NCBI RefSeq assembly: GCF_003172955.1
Contig: NZ_QGKR01000352.1
Span: 1 to 64,000 of the forward strand
Direction of reading: 5' to 3'
From: Micromonospora acroterricola
GTDB lineage: Bacteria; Actinomycetota; Actinomycetes; Mycobacteriales; Micromonosporaceae
DNA length: 64,000 nt
Shown: one piece after another, positions 33,701 to 42,600 of the stretch
Layout of the letters: each line of letters starts with the position of its first letter
Position numbering within the stretch: position 1 is the first letter of the stretch
The notes under the pieces: generated by a model
The model's database searches: none
The model's input: only the letters and a program-made list of their open reading frames with translations
What the model was told of the DNA's origin: nothing
Made by a program: the position numbers and the translations under genes

Positions 33701-33825
33701 TGGTGGTCAGCGAGATGCTGCCCACCGCGCAGGATGCGTGGGTTCCCGACGCGGCCGGCCGGCGGTACTTCAGCGAACTGCGGCTGCACATCGTGGACAC
33801 CGACGAGTCGGAGCCGGCGCGATGA
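30739..33825 (+). CDS. Type II thioesterase fused to a LanB-type (lantibiotic dehydratase) domain
   Basis: A 1028-residue fusion. Residues 1-240 are a type II thioesterase: LFCLPYAGAGASAF opening, Ser84 in YGHSMGG, Asp192/193 in SGRDDR and His221 in GGHFFL. Residues 260-1010 match the lantibiotic dehydratase glutamylation domain (PF04738 type). Signatures are PLGDTGWSVWR at 263-273, RYWQRYCGKNETVGFFGP near 377-394 and the late segment ITLDRLVVARQTW followed by LPEQVYVKLGTETKPCFVDL. The SpaB_C elimination domain of full LanB enzymes is missing. LanB enzymes transfer Glu from glutamyl-tRNA to Ser/Thr hydroxyls, and PEARL relatives add amino acids from tRNA. Here a carrier-bound intermediate may be the acceptor, with the thioesterase clearing wrong products, which is inference. 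GTG at 30739 overlaps the previous stop. Confidence 0.85.
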   Translation: MNWFLSAGSRDPAPVQLFCLPYAGAGASAFRHFPARFGPDVEVLPVQLPGRENRISEDPRFRVADVATAIAERAEGPYALYGHSMGGRLGFEVVRELRRAGLPLPLRLYVGGARAPHVSAPSVFDGLSMVDDDELLRRLRSGGGLPAGVLEHPELVELLLPLLRADFERVDGYRYRPEEPLPVPIVVFSGRDDRAVSREQSAAWREHTAAGFTLHELDGGHFFLHDALPELAAAIRADLAAAIRVDPGPARPVAVAADAHRVPLGDTGWSVWRDGILRSTGFPADGLMLLSAPQAAEAADELLATGAGAELFDKEFAEAVSASGRRLVELAADPLLREAVTWQNRGALAALDGLVRGGPDAPRNVRRRDRERALLRYWQRYCGKNETVGFFGPSCWVTLDPELPVAAEARPGATLTRRRWVWFESWALSAYAQRIGGDVAVRRWWAPRLAPHLSLAGREVRRPGRPPVPLSPVEAALLAAADGRRPACDLVTDPAIGLRRPEDGYALLDRLVERELATWDAALPVSPAAEEVLRQRITEIGDAPARAAAEAGFDRLCAARDTVAVAAGDPDRLRAALDALDETFTDLTGQPAQRRAGEMYAGRTLCYEDTSRDLDVVFGAPLLDGLAAPLAVLLRAARWLAGALEEAYGASFRELYDELRAEAGDAPVALSDLWFLAQGLFWGSGPRPVDAVATEFAARWAGLFGLTDLPAGSTDVRLDVADLAARVDEVFPPVPPGWSNSRLHSPDLQICAADADALARGDYTVVLGELHAAWASFDCQAFTPSHPDVERLRAALAADLGPDRFRLLFPTDWPRRTSRVAEALIGPTDRLLAFAPAPNAEPGRVLPTVALTVQDEAGRLVVADTEGRRWPLAEVFAGLLSAHAVDGFKLVAAAPYTPRITLDRLVVARQTWRTTVGASGLGAVTGERARFLAVRDWRRRLGLPEQVYVKLGTETKPCFVDLSSPAFANMFCAMVRAAHRDGGDDTTLVVSEMLPTAQDAWVPDAAGRRYFSELRLHIVDTDESEPAR

Positions 33826-36131
33826 GCCACCTGCTGCCGCTGGGTGACACGGGTTGGTCCGTGTGGCGCCACCTGGTGCTGCGCACGGCCGGCTTCCCGG
33901 CCGCCGGGCTGGACGCCTTCGCCGCACCGGACGCCGCCGACGCCGCCGACGCGCTGCTGGCCGGCGAGGTCGCCGCCGAGATGTTCGAGAAGGCGTTCGC
34001 GGAGGCGCTGGCCGACTCGTCGGCGGCCGCCGGACGGATCGCCGCCGACCCGCTGCTGCGGGAGGCGGTCACCTGGCAGAACCCGGAGATGCTGATCGCC
34101 CTGGACGGCCTGCTGCGCACCGACCCGGCCGTACGCAACGTGCGGCGGCGGAAGCGCGAGTTGAGCCTGCTGCGTTACTGGCAGCGCTACTGCGGAAAGG
34201 CCGAGACGATCGGGTTCTTCGGTCCGGTCTGCTGGGGCACGCTCGATCCCACCGTGCGGGCGACCCGGCTGTGGCCGGGGCCGGGGCTGGTGTCCCGTCG
34301 CGAGGTGCACTTCGAGGCGTGGGCGCTGATCGCGTACGCCGACCGGCTCGCCGACGACCCGGCCGTACGCCGCTGGTGGGCGCCGGCACTGCCACCGCAC
34401 CTGAGCGTGGCGGGCCGATCGCTGCACCGGCCGCTGCACCCGCCGGTGGAGCTGTCCGTGCTCGACGCGCTGTTGCTGGCCGCCTGCGACGGGCGTACCC
34501 CGGCCTGGGCCGTGGTCGAGCGTGTCCGCGCCGACGGCGACGCCGGGCTGCGTACCGACGCCGACGGCTTCCTGCTGCTCGACCGGCTGGTCGAGCGCGA
34601 CCTGCTGACCTGGGACGCCGGCCTGCCGATCAGCCCTCGTGCCGAGCAGGTGCTGCGCGAGCGGCTGGCGGCGATCGGCGACCCGGCGCTGCGCGCCGAG
34701 GTGACCGCCGGTTTCGAACGGCTCTGCCTGGCCTGCGACGAGGTGGCCGCGAGCGCCGGAGACGCCGACCGGCTCGGCGCGGCGCTGGCCGCGCTGAACA
34801 CGGAGTTCACCGCCGTCACCGGCCGGCCCGCCACCCGGCAGGCCGGTCAGATGTACGCCGGCCGCACGGTCGCCTACGAGGAGACGGCCCGGGACCTCAC
34901 CGTCGCCGTGGGCGCCGACGTGCTCGACGCGCTCGCCGCTCCGCTGGCGGTGGTGCTCCAGGCGGCCCGTTGGCTGACCGCCGAGATCGGCGCCGCGTGC
35001 GAGGGGATCCTCGCCGAGCTGTACGAGGAGTTGCGCGCCGACGGGCCGGTACGGCTGGCCGACGTCTGGTCGTTGGCGCAGGGGTTGCTGATGGCCTCGG
35101 ACGGGCCGCTGGCCACCGCCGGCGCCGGCTTCACCGCCCGGTGGGCGGAGCTGTTCGACCTCGCGGCCCTGCCACCTGAGCAGCCCGAGTTGCGGTTGCG
35201 CAGCGCGGAGCTGGCCGACCGGGTGCGGAAGGTCTTCCCGGCGGAGTCGCCCGGCTGGCCGTCGGCCCGGATCCACAGCCCGGACGTGCAGATCAGCGCC
35301 GCGGACCTGGCCGCGCTGAACCGGGGCGAGTTCCTGCTGGTGCTCGGCGAGCTGCACCCGGCGAACGCCACGTTCGACAGTGCGGTCTTCGTGCCGTTCC
35401 ACCCGGACCCGGCGGCGCTGCGCGCCGGGATGGACACCGACGTCGGTCCGGCCCGGCTCCGGGTGCTCTACCCGGAGGGCTTTCCCCGCGTCACCACCCG
35501 CACCACCTCCGGGCTGACCGGCCCGGCCGACCGGCAACTCGGCATCGACACCGCCCGGGGCGGCGAGGTCGACCGGCTGGTCCCCGCAACCGGGGTGCGG
35601 GTGGTGCCCGACGGCGACCGGCTGGCGGCGGTGCTGCCCGACGGCAGCCGCTGGCCTCTCATGGAGATCTTCGCGAACCTGCTCGGCTCGCTGCTGCTGG
35701 ACAGCTTCAAGCTCCTCAACCCAGCGCCGCACACACCCAGGATCACCATCGACCGGCTGGTCGTGGCGCGACGCACCTGGCGGACCACGGTCGGGGAGAG
35801 CGGCCTGGCCGGGGTGAGCGGGGAGGCGGAGCGGTTCCTCGCGGTGCGGCGGTGGCGGGCCCGGCTCGGCCTGCCCGAGCGGGCGTTCGTGAAGGTCGGC
35901 ACCGAGGTCAAGCCGTGCTACGTCGACCTGACCGGCCCGCTCCACGCCCAGTCGCTGTGCGCGATGGTCGACGCCGCCGCCCGCAGCGGGCCGGACGTGA
36001 CGCTCGTGGTCAGCGAGCTGCTGCCGGCGCCGACCGACAGCTGGGTGACCGACGCGTCGGGCCGCGCCTACGTCAGCGAGCTGCGCCTGCAGGTCACCGA
36101 TCCGAGCAGCTATCCCGGGGGGAACCGTTGA
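33822..36131 (+). CDS. Stand-alone LanB-type (lantibiotic dehydratase-like) protein
   Basis: A 769-residue paralogue of the LanB half of the preceding protein. It begins almost at once with PLGDTGWSVWR and keeps REAVTWQNPEMLIALDG, RYWQRYCGKAETIGFFGP and ITIDRLVVARRTW, followed by LPERAFVKVGTEVKPCYVDL. It has no thioesterase and no C-terminal elimination domain. The matching order and length show a duplication of one gene; the partner may form a heterodimer or treat a second site. The usual LanB partners (LanC cyclase, leader peptide, elimination enzyme) are absent in the window. ATG at 33822 overlaps the previous TGA (ATGA). The biochemical role, Glu or other aminoacyl transfer from tRNA, is inferred from the family. 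Confidence 0.85.
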   Translation: MSHLLPLGDTGWSVWRHLVLRTAGFPAAGLDAFAAPDAADAADALLAGEVAAEMFEKAFAEALADSSAAAGRIAADPLLREAVTWQNPEMLIALDGLLRTDPAVRNVRRRKRELSLLRYWQRYCGKAETIGFFGPVCWGTLDPTVRATRLWPGPGLVSRREVHFEAWALIAYADRLADDPAVRRWWAPALPPHLSVAGRSLHRPLHPPVELSVLDALLLAACDGRTPAWAVVERVRADGDAGLRTDADGFLLLDRLVERDLLTWDAGLPISPRAEQVLRERLAAIGDPALRAEVTAGFERLCLACDEVAASAGDADRLGAALAALNTEFTAVTGRPATRQAGQMYAGRTVAYEETARDLTVAVGADVLDALAAPLAVVLQAARWLTAEIGAACEGILAELYEELRADGPVRLADVWSLAQGLLMASDGPLATAGAGFTARWAELFDLAALPPEQPELRLRSAELADRVRKVFPAESPGWPSARIHSPDVQISAADLAALNRGEFLLVLGELHPANATFDSAVFVPFHPDPAALRAGMDTDVGPARLRVLYPEGFPRVTTRTTSGLTGPADRQLGIDTARGGEVDRLVPATGVRVVPDGDRLAAVLPDGSRWPLMEIFANLLGSLLLDSFKLLNPAPHTPRITIDRLVVARRTWRTTVGESGLAGVSGEAERFLAVRRWRARLGLPERAFVKVGTEVKPCYVDLTGPLHAQSLCAMVDAAARSGPDVTLVVSELLPAPTDSWVTDASGRAYVSELRLQVTDPSSYPGGNR

Positions 36132-39100
36132 CCGATATCCTGTCCAGCAGAGCCGTACGGGGCGAGCCCCTGCCCTGGCCGGACGCGACGATCGCGGACC
36201 TGGTCGTCGCGCAGGCCGCGCGCACCCCGGACGCCGTGGCGGTGCGTCAGTGGGACGACCGGCTCACCTATGCTGAGCTGCTGTCCCTGGCCGCCGGGGT
36301 GGCCGCCGCGCTGCGCGCTCGGGGCGTCGGCCGGCAGACCCGGGTGGGTGTGTGCGGCGCCCGTCGGCCCGAGCTGGTGGCCACGGTGCTCGGTGTGCTG
36401 CTGGCCGGCGGCTGCTACGTGCCGCTGGAGCCGGGCGGCCCGCGTCGGCGGCTTCGCGGGATCGCCGCCGACGCGGGTGTGTCCCTCGTGGTCGGCGACG
36501 CCGCCGAGGCGGAGTTCGGCGGCGCGCCCGGCGTCGAGGCCGTCGGGCTGCCCGGCCCGGGCGTCCTCGTGCCCTGCCCGGCCCGACCCGGTGACCCGGC
36601 GTACGTGCTGTTCACCTCGGGCTCCACCGGCCGGCCGAAGGGCGTGCTCACCAGCCACCGCAACGTGGTCGAGTTCGTCACCGGCGTGGTCGCGCTCACC
36701 GGCGCCGACGCCGGCGTCCGCAGCCTCGGCATCGCCTCGCTCGGTTTCGACGCGGCCACCATGGACCTGTTCGTGCCGCTGCTGCTCGGCGGCTCGGTGC
36801 AGTTGCTCGGCGCCGAGGACCGCGCCGACCCGGTCCGGCTGGCCCGGTTCATCGCCGCGCACGAGGTCAACTGGGGCTTCATCACGCCGACCGTGCTGTC
36901 CATGCTGGACCCGGCGGAGCTGCCCGGCTGGCGCACGGTGCTCTGCGGCGGCGAGGCGGTGCCGGCCGCGCTGGCCGCCCGCTGGGCGCCCGGCCGCCGG
37001 TTCCTCAACGGCTACGGCCCCACCGAGACGACCGTGCTGGCGGTCAGCGGCCCGTTGAGCGCCTCGGAGTCCGACCCGATGCCGATCGGCCGGCCGCTGC
37101 CCAACCACCGGGCGTACGTGGTGGACGTGGCGCTGGACCCGGTGCCGCCGGGGGAGACCGGTGAGCTGCTGATCGGCGGGCCGGGGTTGGCCGACGGCTA
37201 CCTGGGCCGGCCCGGGTTGACCGCCGAGCGGTTCGTCCCGGATCCGTTCTCCGGGCTGCCCGGCGAGCGGCTGTACCGCACCGGTGACCTGGTCCGGCAC
37301 GACCCGGACGGGCGGATCGTCTACCTCGGTCGGACCGACCGGCAGGTCAAGATCCGCGGGCAGCGCATCGAGCTGGGCGAGGTGGAGGCGGTGTTGGCCG
37401 ATCTGCCCGGGGTGACCGGGGTCGCGGTCGAGGCGGTCCCCGGCCCGGCCGGCGCCGAGCTGGTCGCGTTCCTCACGCCGGAGGACGCGCCCGACGACGA
37501 CCGGCTGCGGTCGTACGCCGGCAGCCGGCTGACCACGGCGATGCTGCCGGCCCGGGTGCTGCGCCGCACCGCGCTGCCGGTCAGCCCGATCAGCGGCAAG
37601 CTGGACCGGCCGGCGTTGCGCGCGCTGGCCGCGGCGCACACCGTCGCACCCGCCGACACCGCCGCACCGGATGCGCGCGGCGGGTCCCTCGCGGCGGCCG
37701 TGGCCGGCATCTGGACCCGGTTGCTCGGGGCGGCGCCCGGGCCGGCGACCGACTTCCTCGCCGCAGGCGGCAACTCCATCGCCGCGATGCGCCTGGTCGC
37801 CGCGCTGCGCGCCGAACTGGGCCGGCAGGTCGACACCCGCGAGGTGTTCACCGCGCGCACCTTCGGCCGGCTGGCCGAGCGGGTGGCCGACGCACCCGTC
37901 GGCGACGACGGGCTGAGCACCGGCAACCCGCCCACCCTCTCGCCACCGCAACGACGACTCTGGTTCGTCGACCAGCTCGCGCCGTCCAGCGCGCCGTACA
38001 ACATCGCGGTGGCGCACCGGCTGCGCGGTCCGCTGGACATCGCCGCCCTCGGCGCGGCGCTGCGGACCGTCGCCGAGCGGCACGACGTGCTGCGCTGGCG
38101 AATCCCGCAGACCGCCGGCGTGCCCTACGCGGTCTGCGCCGAGCCGACCGACGTGGCGGTGCCGGTGGTCGACCTGACCACCAGCGCCGAGCCGGAGGCG
38201 GAGCTGGCCCGGATGCTCACCGCCGGCGCCGCGCACCCCTTCGACCTGGCCACCGGGCCGCCCTGGCAGGTGACCGTCTACCGGCTCGGGCCGACCGAGC
38301 ACGTGCTGGCCGCGACCTGGCACCACGCCGTGTTCGACGGCTGGTCGGAGCGGGTCTGCTACGACGATCTCGCGGCCGCGTACGCCCAGGCGGTGGCCGG
38401 GCGATCGCCCGCGCTGCCGGAGCTGCCGGCCCGTTACGCCGACTACGCGGTGTGGCGCGCCGAGCGGGACCGGCTGCGGGGCGGGCCCGACCTGACGTGG
38501 TGGACCGGGCACCTGGGCGGCGCGCCGACGGTGCTGGACCTGCCCCGGGACCGGCCCCGACCGGCGGTGCAGACCTACGCCGGGGCGGAGGCGGCCGTCC
38601 GGCTCTCCGCCGGCACCGACCGTGCGGTCCGCGAGCTGGCCGAGCGGCGCGGCACCACGGTCGCCGCGGTGCTGCTGGCCGCGTTCGGTGAGCTGATCGC
38701 GCGGCTCACCGGCGGCGACGACCACGTGCTCGGCGCGATCGTCGCCGACCGGCGGCTGGCCGCCTTCGACGATGTGATCGGCTTCTTCATCGACACGGTG
38801 CCGGTGCGGGTCCGCACCGGCGGGGCGAGCTTCGCCGAGCTGGTCGACCGGTGCGCAGGGGAGCTGCACGAGGCCACCGCCCACCCCGGGGCGCCGCTGG
38901 AACGCATCATCGAGGCGCTCGGCGTCGGCCGGGACACCGCCCGCGCGCCGCTGGTGCAGGTGCTGTTCAACGTGCTCAACTTCGCGCCGCCCCGGCTCAC
39001 CCTGAGCGGGCTGACCGCCGAACCGGTGCCGGTGCCCAAGCCGGGCTCACCGTTCGACATCACCGTCTACGTGGTGCAGCACGCCGGTCGTACCGGCGTC

Positions 39101-39649
39101 GAGGTGGTCTACAACCCGGACCTGTTCGACGCCGCGCGCATCGACGACCTGCTCGCCGACCTGGCCGAGCTGGTGGGTGCGCTGGCCGCCGCGCCGGACA
39201 CGCCAGCCCGCGAGGTGGCCACCGCGCTGCCCCGGCCCACGGTGCGGGTGCCGCAGCTCGGCGCGATGACGGTCGCCGGTGGCGAGCCAGCCGGCCCGCC
39301 ACCGGGGCTGGTGCCGGCCGGCCCCGACGGGCTCACCGAGACCGAGGAGCTGATCGCCGGGATCTGGCGGGAGGTGCTGGAGCGCGACCGGGTCGGGGTG
39401 ACCGACAACTTCTTCGACATCGGCGGGCACTCCCTCGCGCTCGCCGCGGTGCACGCCCGGCTGACCGCCGCCACCGGCCGGTCCATCCCCATGCTCGACC
39501 TGTTCCGCCATCCCACCGTCCGGGCGCTCGCCGCCAGCCTCGACGGCGCCGCCGACCGGCCCGAGCTGGCGCGAGCCGCCCTGCGTGCCGCGGCCCGCCG
39601 CAGTCGTACCCGCCGTATCCCTCCCCGCCGCCCCGGCGGCACCGCGTGA
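36128..39649 (+). CDS. NRPS, A-PCP-C-PCP
   Basis: A 1173-residue synthetase with an incomplete second module. The A domain (about 1-510) has the [11 protein letters not shown] motif; specificity positions read D-A-M-F-L-G-G-V-L-K, suggesting a hydrophobic residue such as Val, Leu or Ile with low certainty. The first carrier has Ser550 (GGNSIA). The condensation domain (about 595-1020) has the intact HHAVFDG motif, His732/733 and Asp737. The second carrier has Ser1102 (GGHSLA). No A domain serves this second carrier, so it must be loaded in trans, act as a way-station, or receive its residue by another enzyme such as the adjacent LanB-type proteins. The TTG start at 36128 overlaps the previous stop and has seven G just upstream as ribosome site. 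Confidence 0.85.
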   Translation: MTDILSSRAVRGEPLPWPDATIADLVVAQAARTPDAVAVRQWDDRLTYAELLSLAAGVAAALRARGVGRQTRVGVCGARRPELVATVLGVLLAGGCYVPLEPGGPRRRLRGIAADAGVSLVVGDAAEAEFGGAPGVEAVGLPGPGVLVPCPARPGDPAYVLFTSGSTGRPKGVLTSHRNVVEFVTGVVALTGADAGVRSLGIASLGFDAATMDLFVPLLLGGSVQLLGAEDRADPVRLARFIAAHEVNWGFITPTVLSMLDPAELPGWRTVLCGGEAVPAALAARWAPGRRFLNGYGPTETTVLAVSGPLSASESDPMPIGRPLPNHRAYVVDVALDPVPPGETGELLIGGPGLADGYLGRPGLTAERFVPDPFSGLPGERLYRTGDLVRHDPDGRIVYLGRTDRQVKIRGQRIELGEVEAVLADLPGVTGVAVEAVPGPAGAELVAFLTPEDAPDDDRLRSYAGSRLTTAMLPARVLRRTALPVSPISGKLDRPALRALAAAHTVAPADTAAPDARGGSLAAAVAGIWTRLLGAAPGPATDFLAAGGNSIAAMRLVAALRAELGRQVDTREVFTARTFGRLAERVADAPVGDDGLSTGNPPTLSPPQRRLWFVDQLAPSSAPYNIAVAHRLRGPLDIAALGAALRTVAERHDVLRWRIPQTAGVPYAVCAEPTDVAVPVVDLTTSAEPEAELARMLTAGAAHPFDLATGPPWQVTVYRLGPTEHVLAATWHHAVFDGWSERVCYDDLAAAYAQAVAGRSPALPELPARYADYAVWRAERDRLRGGPDLTWWTGHLGGAPTVLDLPRDRPRPAVQTYAGAEAAVRLSAGTDRAVRELAERRGTTVAAVLLAAFGELIARLTGGDDHVLGAIVADRRLAAFDDVIGFFIDTVPVRVRTGGASFAELVDRCAGELHEATAHPGAPLERIIEALGVGRDTARAPLVQVLFNVLNFAPPRLTLSGLTAEPVPVPKPGSPFDITVYVVQHAGRTGVEVVYNPDLFDAARIDDLLADLAELVGALAAAPDTPAREVATALPRPTVRVPQLGAMTVAGGEPAGPPPGLVPAGPDGLTETEELIAGIWREVLERDRVGVTDNFFDIGGHSLALAAVHARLTAATGRSIPMLDLFRHPTVRALAASLDGAADRPELARAALRAAARRSRTRRIPPRRPGGTA

Positions 39650-39663
39650 CGAAGGACAGCCTG

Positions 39664-42600
39664 ATGAGCAACCCGACCGCAACAGACCCGCCCCACGAGG
39701 GCATCGAACCGATCGCGATCGTCGGCCTGGCCGCGCGCCTACCCGGCGCCGCCGACGTGCACGAGTTCTGGCGCAACCTGGTCGACGGCGTGGAGTCGGC
39801 CACCGAGCTGACCCGCGAGGAGCAGCTGGCCCGGGGCGCGACCGTCGAGGAGGTCGACGACCCGGGCTGGGTCAACCGCGCCCCGCTGGTCGACGGCTAC
39901 GACGAGTTCGACGCCACGCTGTTCGGGATGACCGCCCGGGAGGCGGAGCTGACCGACCCGCAGCACCGGCTGTTCCTGGAGACCTGCCACACCGCGCTCG
40001 AGGACGCCGGCTACGACCCGGCCCGCTACGACGGCGCGATCGGCGTGTACGCCGGCACCGGCGGCAACACGTACCTGCACCGCAACGTGCTGCGCAACCG
40101 GCGGGTCGGCGGCAGCCCGCACGGCGCGGTCTCCATCGCCACCGGCAACTCGCCGAACTACGTCGCCACGAACGTGTCGTACCGGCTGGACCTGCGCGGG
40201 CCGAGCCTGACCGTGCACACCGCCTGCTCGACGTCGCTGGTCGCGTTCCACCTGGCCTGCGAGTCGCTGCGCAACGGCGAGTGCGACATGGCGCTCGCCG
40301 GTGGAGTGAACGTCGAGCTGCCGCACGTCGGCTACCTGGGCATGGAGGGCTTCACCTCGCCCGACGGCCGCTGCCGGCCGTTCGACGCCGCCGCCAACGG
40401 CACGGTGTGGGGCAGCGGCGTCGGGGTGACCCTGCTCAAGCGGCTCTCCGACGCGATCGCCGACGGCGACGCCATCCGCGCGGTCGTGCTCGGCAACGCC
40501 ATCAACAACGACGGCGCCGGCAAGGTCGGCTTCACCGCGCCCAGCATCGACGGGCAGATGGCGGCCATCGCCCAGGCCGTGGCGATGGCCGACGTCGACC
40601 CGCGCAGCATCAGCTACGTCGAGGCGCACGGCACCGGCACCGCGATGGGCGACCCGATCGAGGTGGCGGCGCTCTCCGCGGTGTACACCCGCGACACCGA
40701 CGAGCGGGGCTGGTGCGGCATCGGCTCGGTGAAGTCGAACATCGGCCACCTCAGCCAGCCCTCCGGCATCGTCAGCGTCATCAAGACGGTGCTCGCGATG
40801 GAACACGGGCTGATCCCGCCGACGATCAACTTCGAGACGCCGAACCCGGCCGTCGAGTTCGCCGACACCCCGTTCTACGTGGCGAACACCCTCACCAAGT
40901 GGGACACCGACGGCGGACCGCGCCGGGCCGGGGTCAGCTCGTTCGGCATCGGCGGAACCAACGCCCACGTGGTGCTGGAGGAGGCGCCGACGGCGCACCA
41001 CGGCGACCGTCGGGTGCCCCCGGCGCACCTGCTCCAGGTCAGCGCGGCCACCCCGAGCGCACTGGACGCCGCGGTGCGGCGCCTCGCCGCCCACCTGGAC
41101 GGCGCCGCGGACGCCGGGCCCGCGTACCTCGCCGACGTCGCGCACACGCTGCGCGTCGGCCGTCGCCCGCACCCCCACCGCCGCGCGGTGGTCGCCACCG
41201 ACCTCCCCAGCGCCGTGACCGCCCTGCGCACCCCGGTGCGCGGCCAGCGCGGACCGCAACCATTGACCGACCGTCCAGCCCCGACAGTAGGGTTCCTCTT
41301 CTCCGGTCAGGGCTCCCAGTACGCCGGGATGGGCGCGCAGCTCTACGCCGAGCAGCCCCGCTTCGCCGCCGTGGTCGACGAGTGCGCCGAGCTGCTCCGC
41401 CTCGACCTGGGCCTGGACCTGCGGGACCTGATCCTCGGCCGGGACCCGGCGGCGGGGGAGAAGCTCACCGAAACCTGGTACACCCAGCCGGCGCTGTTCA
41501 CCGTCGAGTACGCCCTGGCCGTGCTCTGGCAGGAGGCCGGTGTCCGGCCGGCCGCGATGATCGGCCACTCCATCGGCGAGTACGTCGCCGCCACCGTGGC
41601 CGGGGTGTTGAGCCTGCCGGACGCGCTGCGGGTGGTCGCCGCGCGGGGCCGGCTGATGCAGTCGCTGCCCGCCGGGTCGATGCTCGCCGTCGTGCTGGAC
41701 GAGTCGGTGGTCGCCGAGTTGCTGCCAGAGGGACTCTCGGTGGCCACGGTCAACGGCCCGGGCACCTGCGTGGTGGCCGGCGAGACCGCCGCCGTCGAGG
41801 CGTTCGCCACGACGCTGGCCGGCAAGTCCAAGGTGCTGCGCACCTCGCACGCGTTCCACTCGCCGATGATGGAGCCGATCCTCGCCGAGTTCACCGCGCT
41901 GATGGGCACGGTGTCGCTGCGCCCGCCGACGGTGCCGTTCCTGTCGAACGTCACCGGCACCTGGATCACCGCCGAGCAGGCCACCGACCCGGCGTACTGG
42001 GCCGCGCACCTGCGCCGGCCGGTCCGTTTCGGTGACTGCGTGGCCACACTGCTGGCGGCGGGCATTTGGCAGCTGGTCGAGTGTGGTCCGGGCCGGCAGT
42101 TGGCCAACCTGGCCCGGATGCAGACCGCGAAGGCCGCGCCGGAGCAGCGCGCCCTCGTCCCGCTGGGCAGCCTGCCCGGCGCCGGGGAGAACACCGGCGA
42201 CCTGGCCGCCCTGCTCGGCACCGCCGGCGCGCTGTGGTGCGCGGGCCTGCCGGTGCGCGTCGACGCCGATCCGGCGGCCCGGCGGGTGCCGCTGCCCACG
42301 TACCCCTTCGAGCGTCGCCGCTACTGGATCGACCCGGACCCGGAGCAGCCGGTCGCGACGGCCCCGGCGGAGACCGGGCCGCGACCGCTCGCCGAGTGGT
42401 TCGCGGTGCCGGTCTGGCGCCAGGCCGCGCCGCTGCCGCCGGCCGGGTCGCTGGGCCGCTGCCTGGTCCTCACCGCGGGTTCGCGCGGCGACGCGCTGGT
42501 CGCCGGCCTGCGGGCCGCCGGCGCCGACCCGGTGCCGGTACGCCCCGGCGACTCCTTCGCCGCCGCCGACGGCGGCTACCGGCTGCGCCCCGGCGTACGC

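Noticed and set aside
27371-36000. Long antisense frames opposite the A-PCP-KS and LanB-type genes
   Set aside because: Same codon-bias shadow effect; the plus-strand frames contain all catalytic motifs and overlap-coupled starts.
30739-36131. A lanthipeptide gene cluster
   Set aside because: LanB-type domains alone do not make one: LanC, the SpaB_C domain, a protease and a precursor are missing and the neighbours are assembly-line enzymes.
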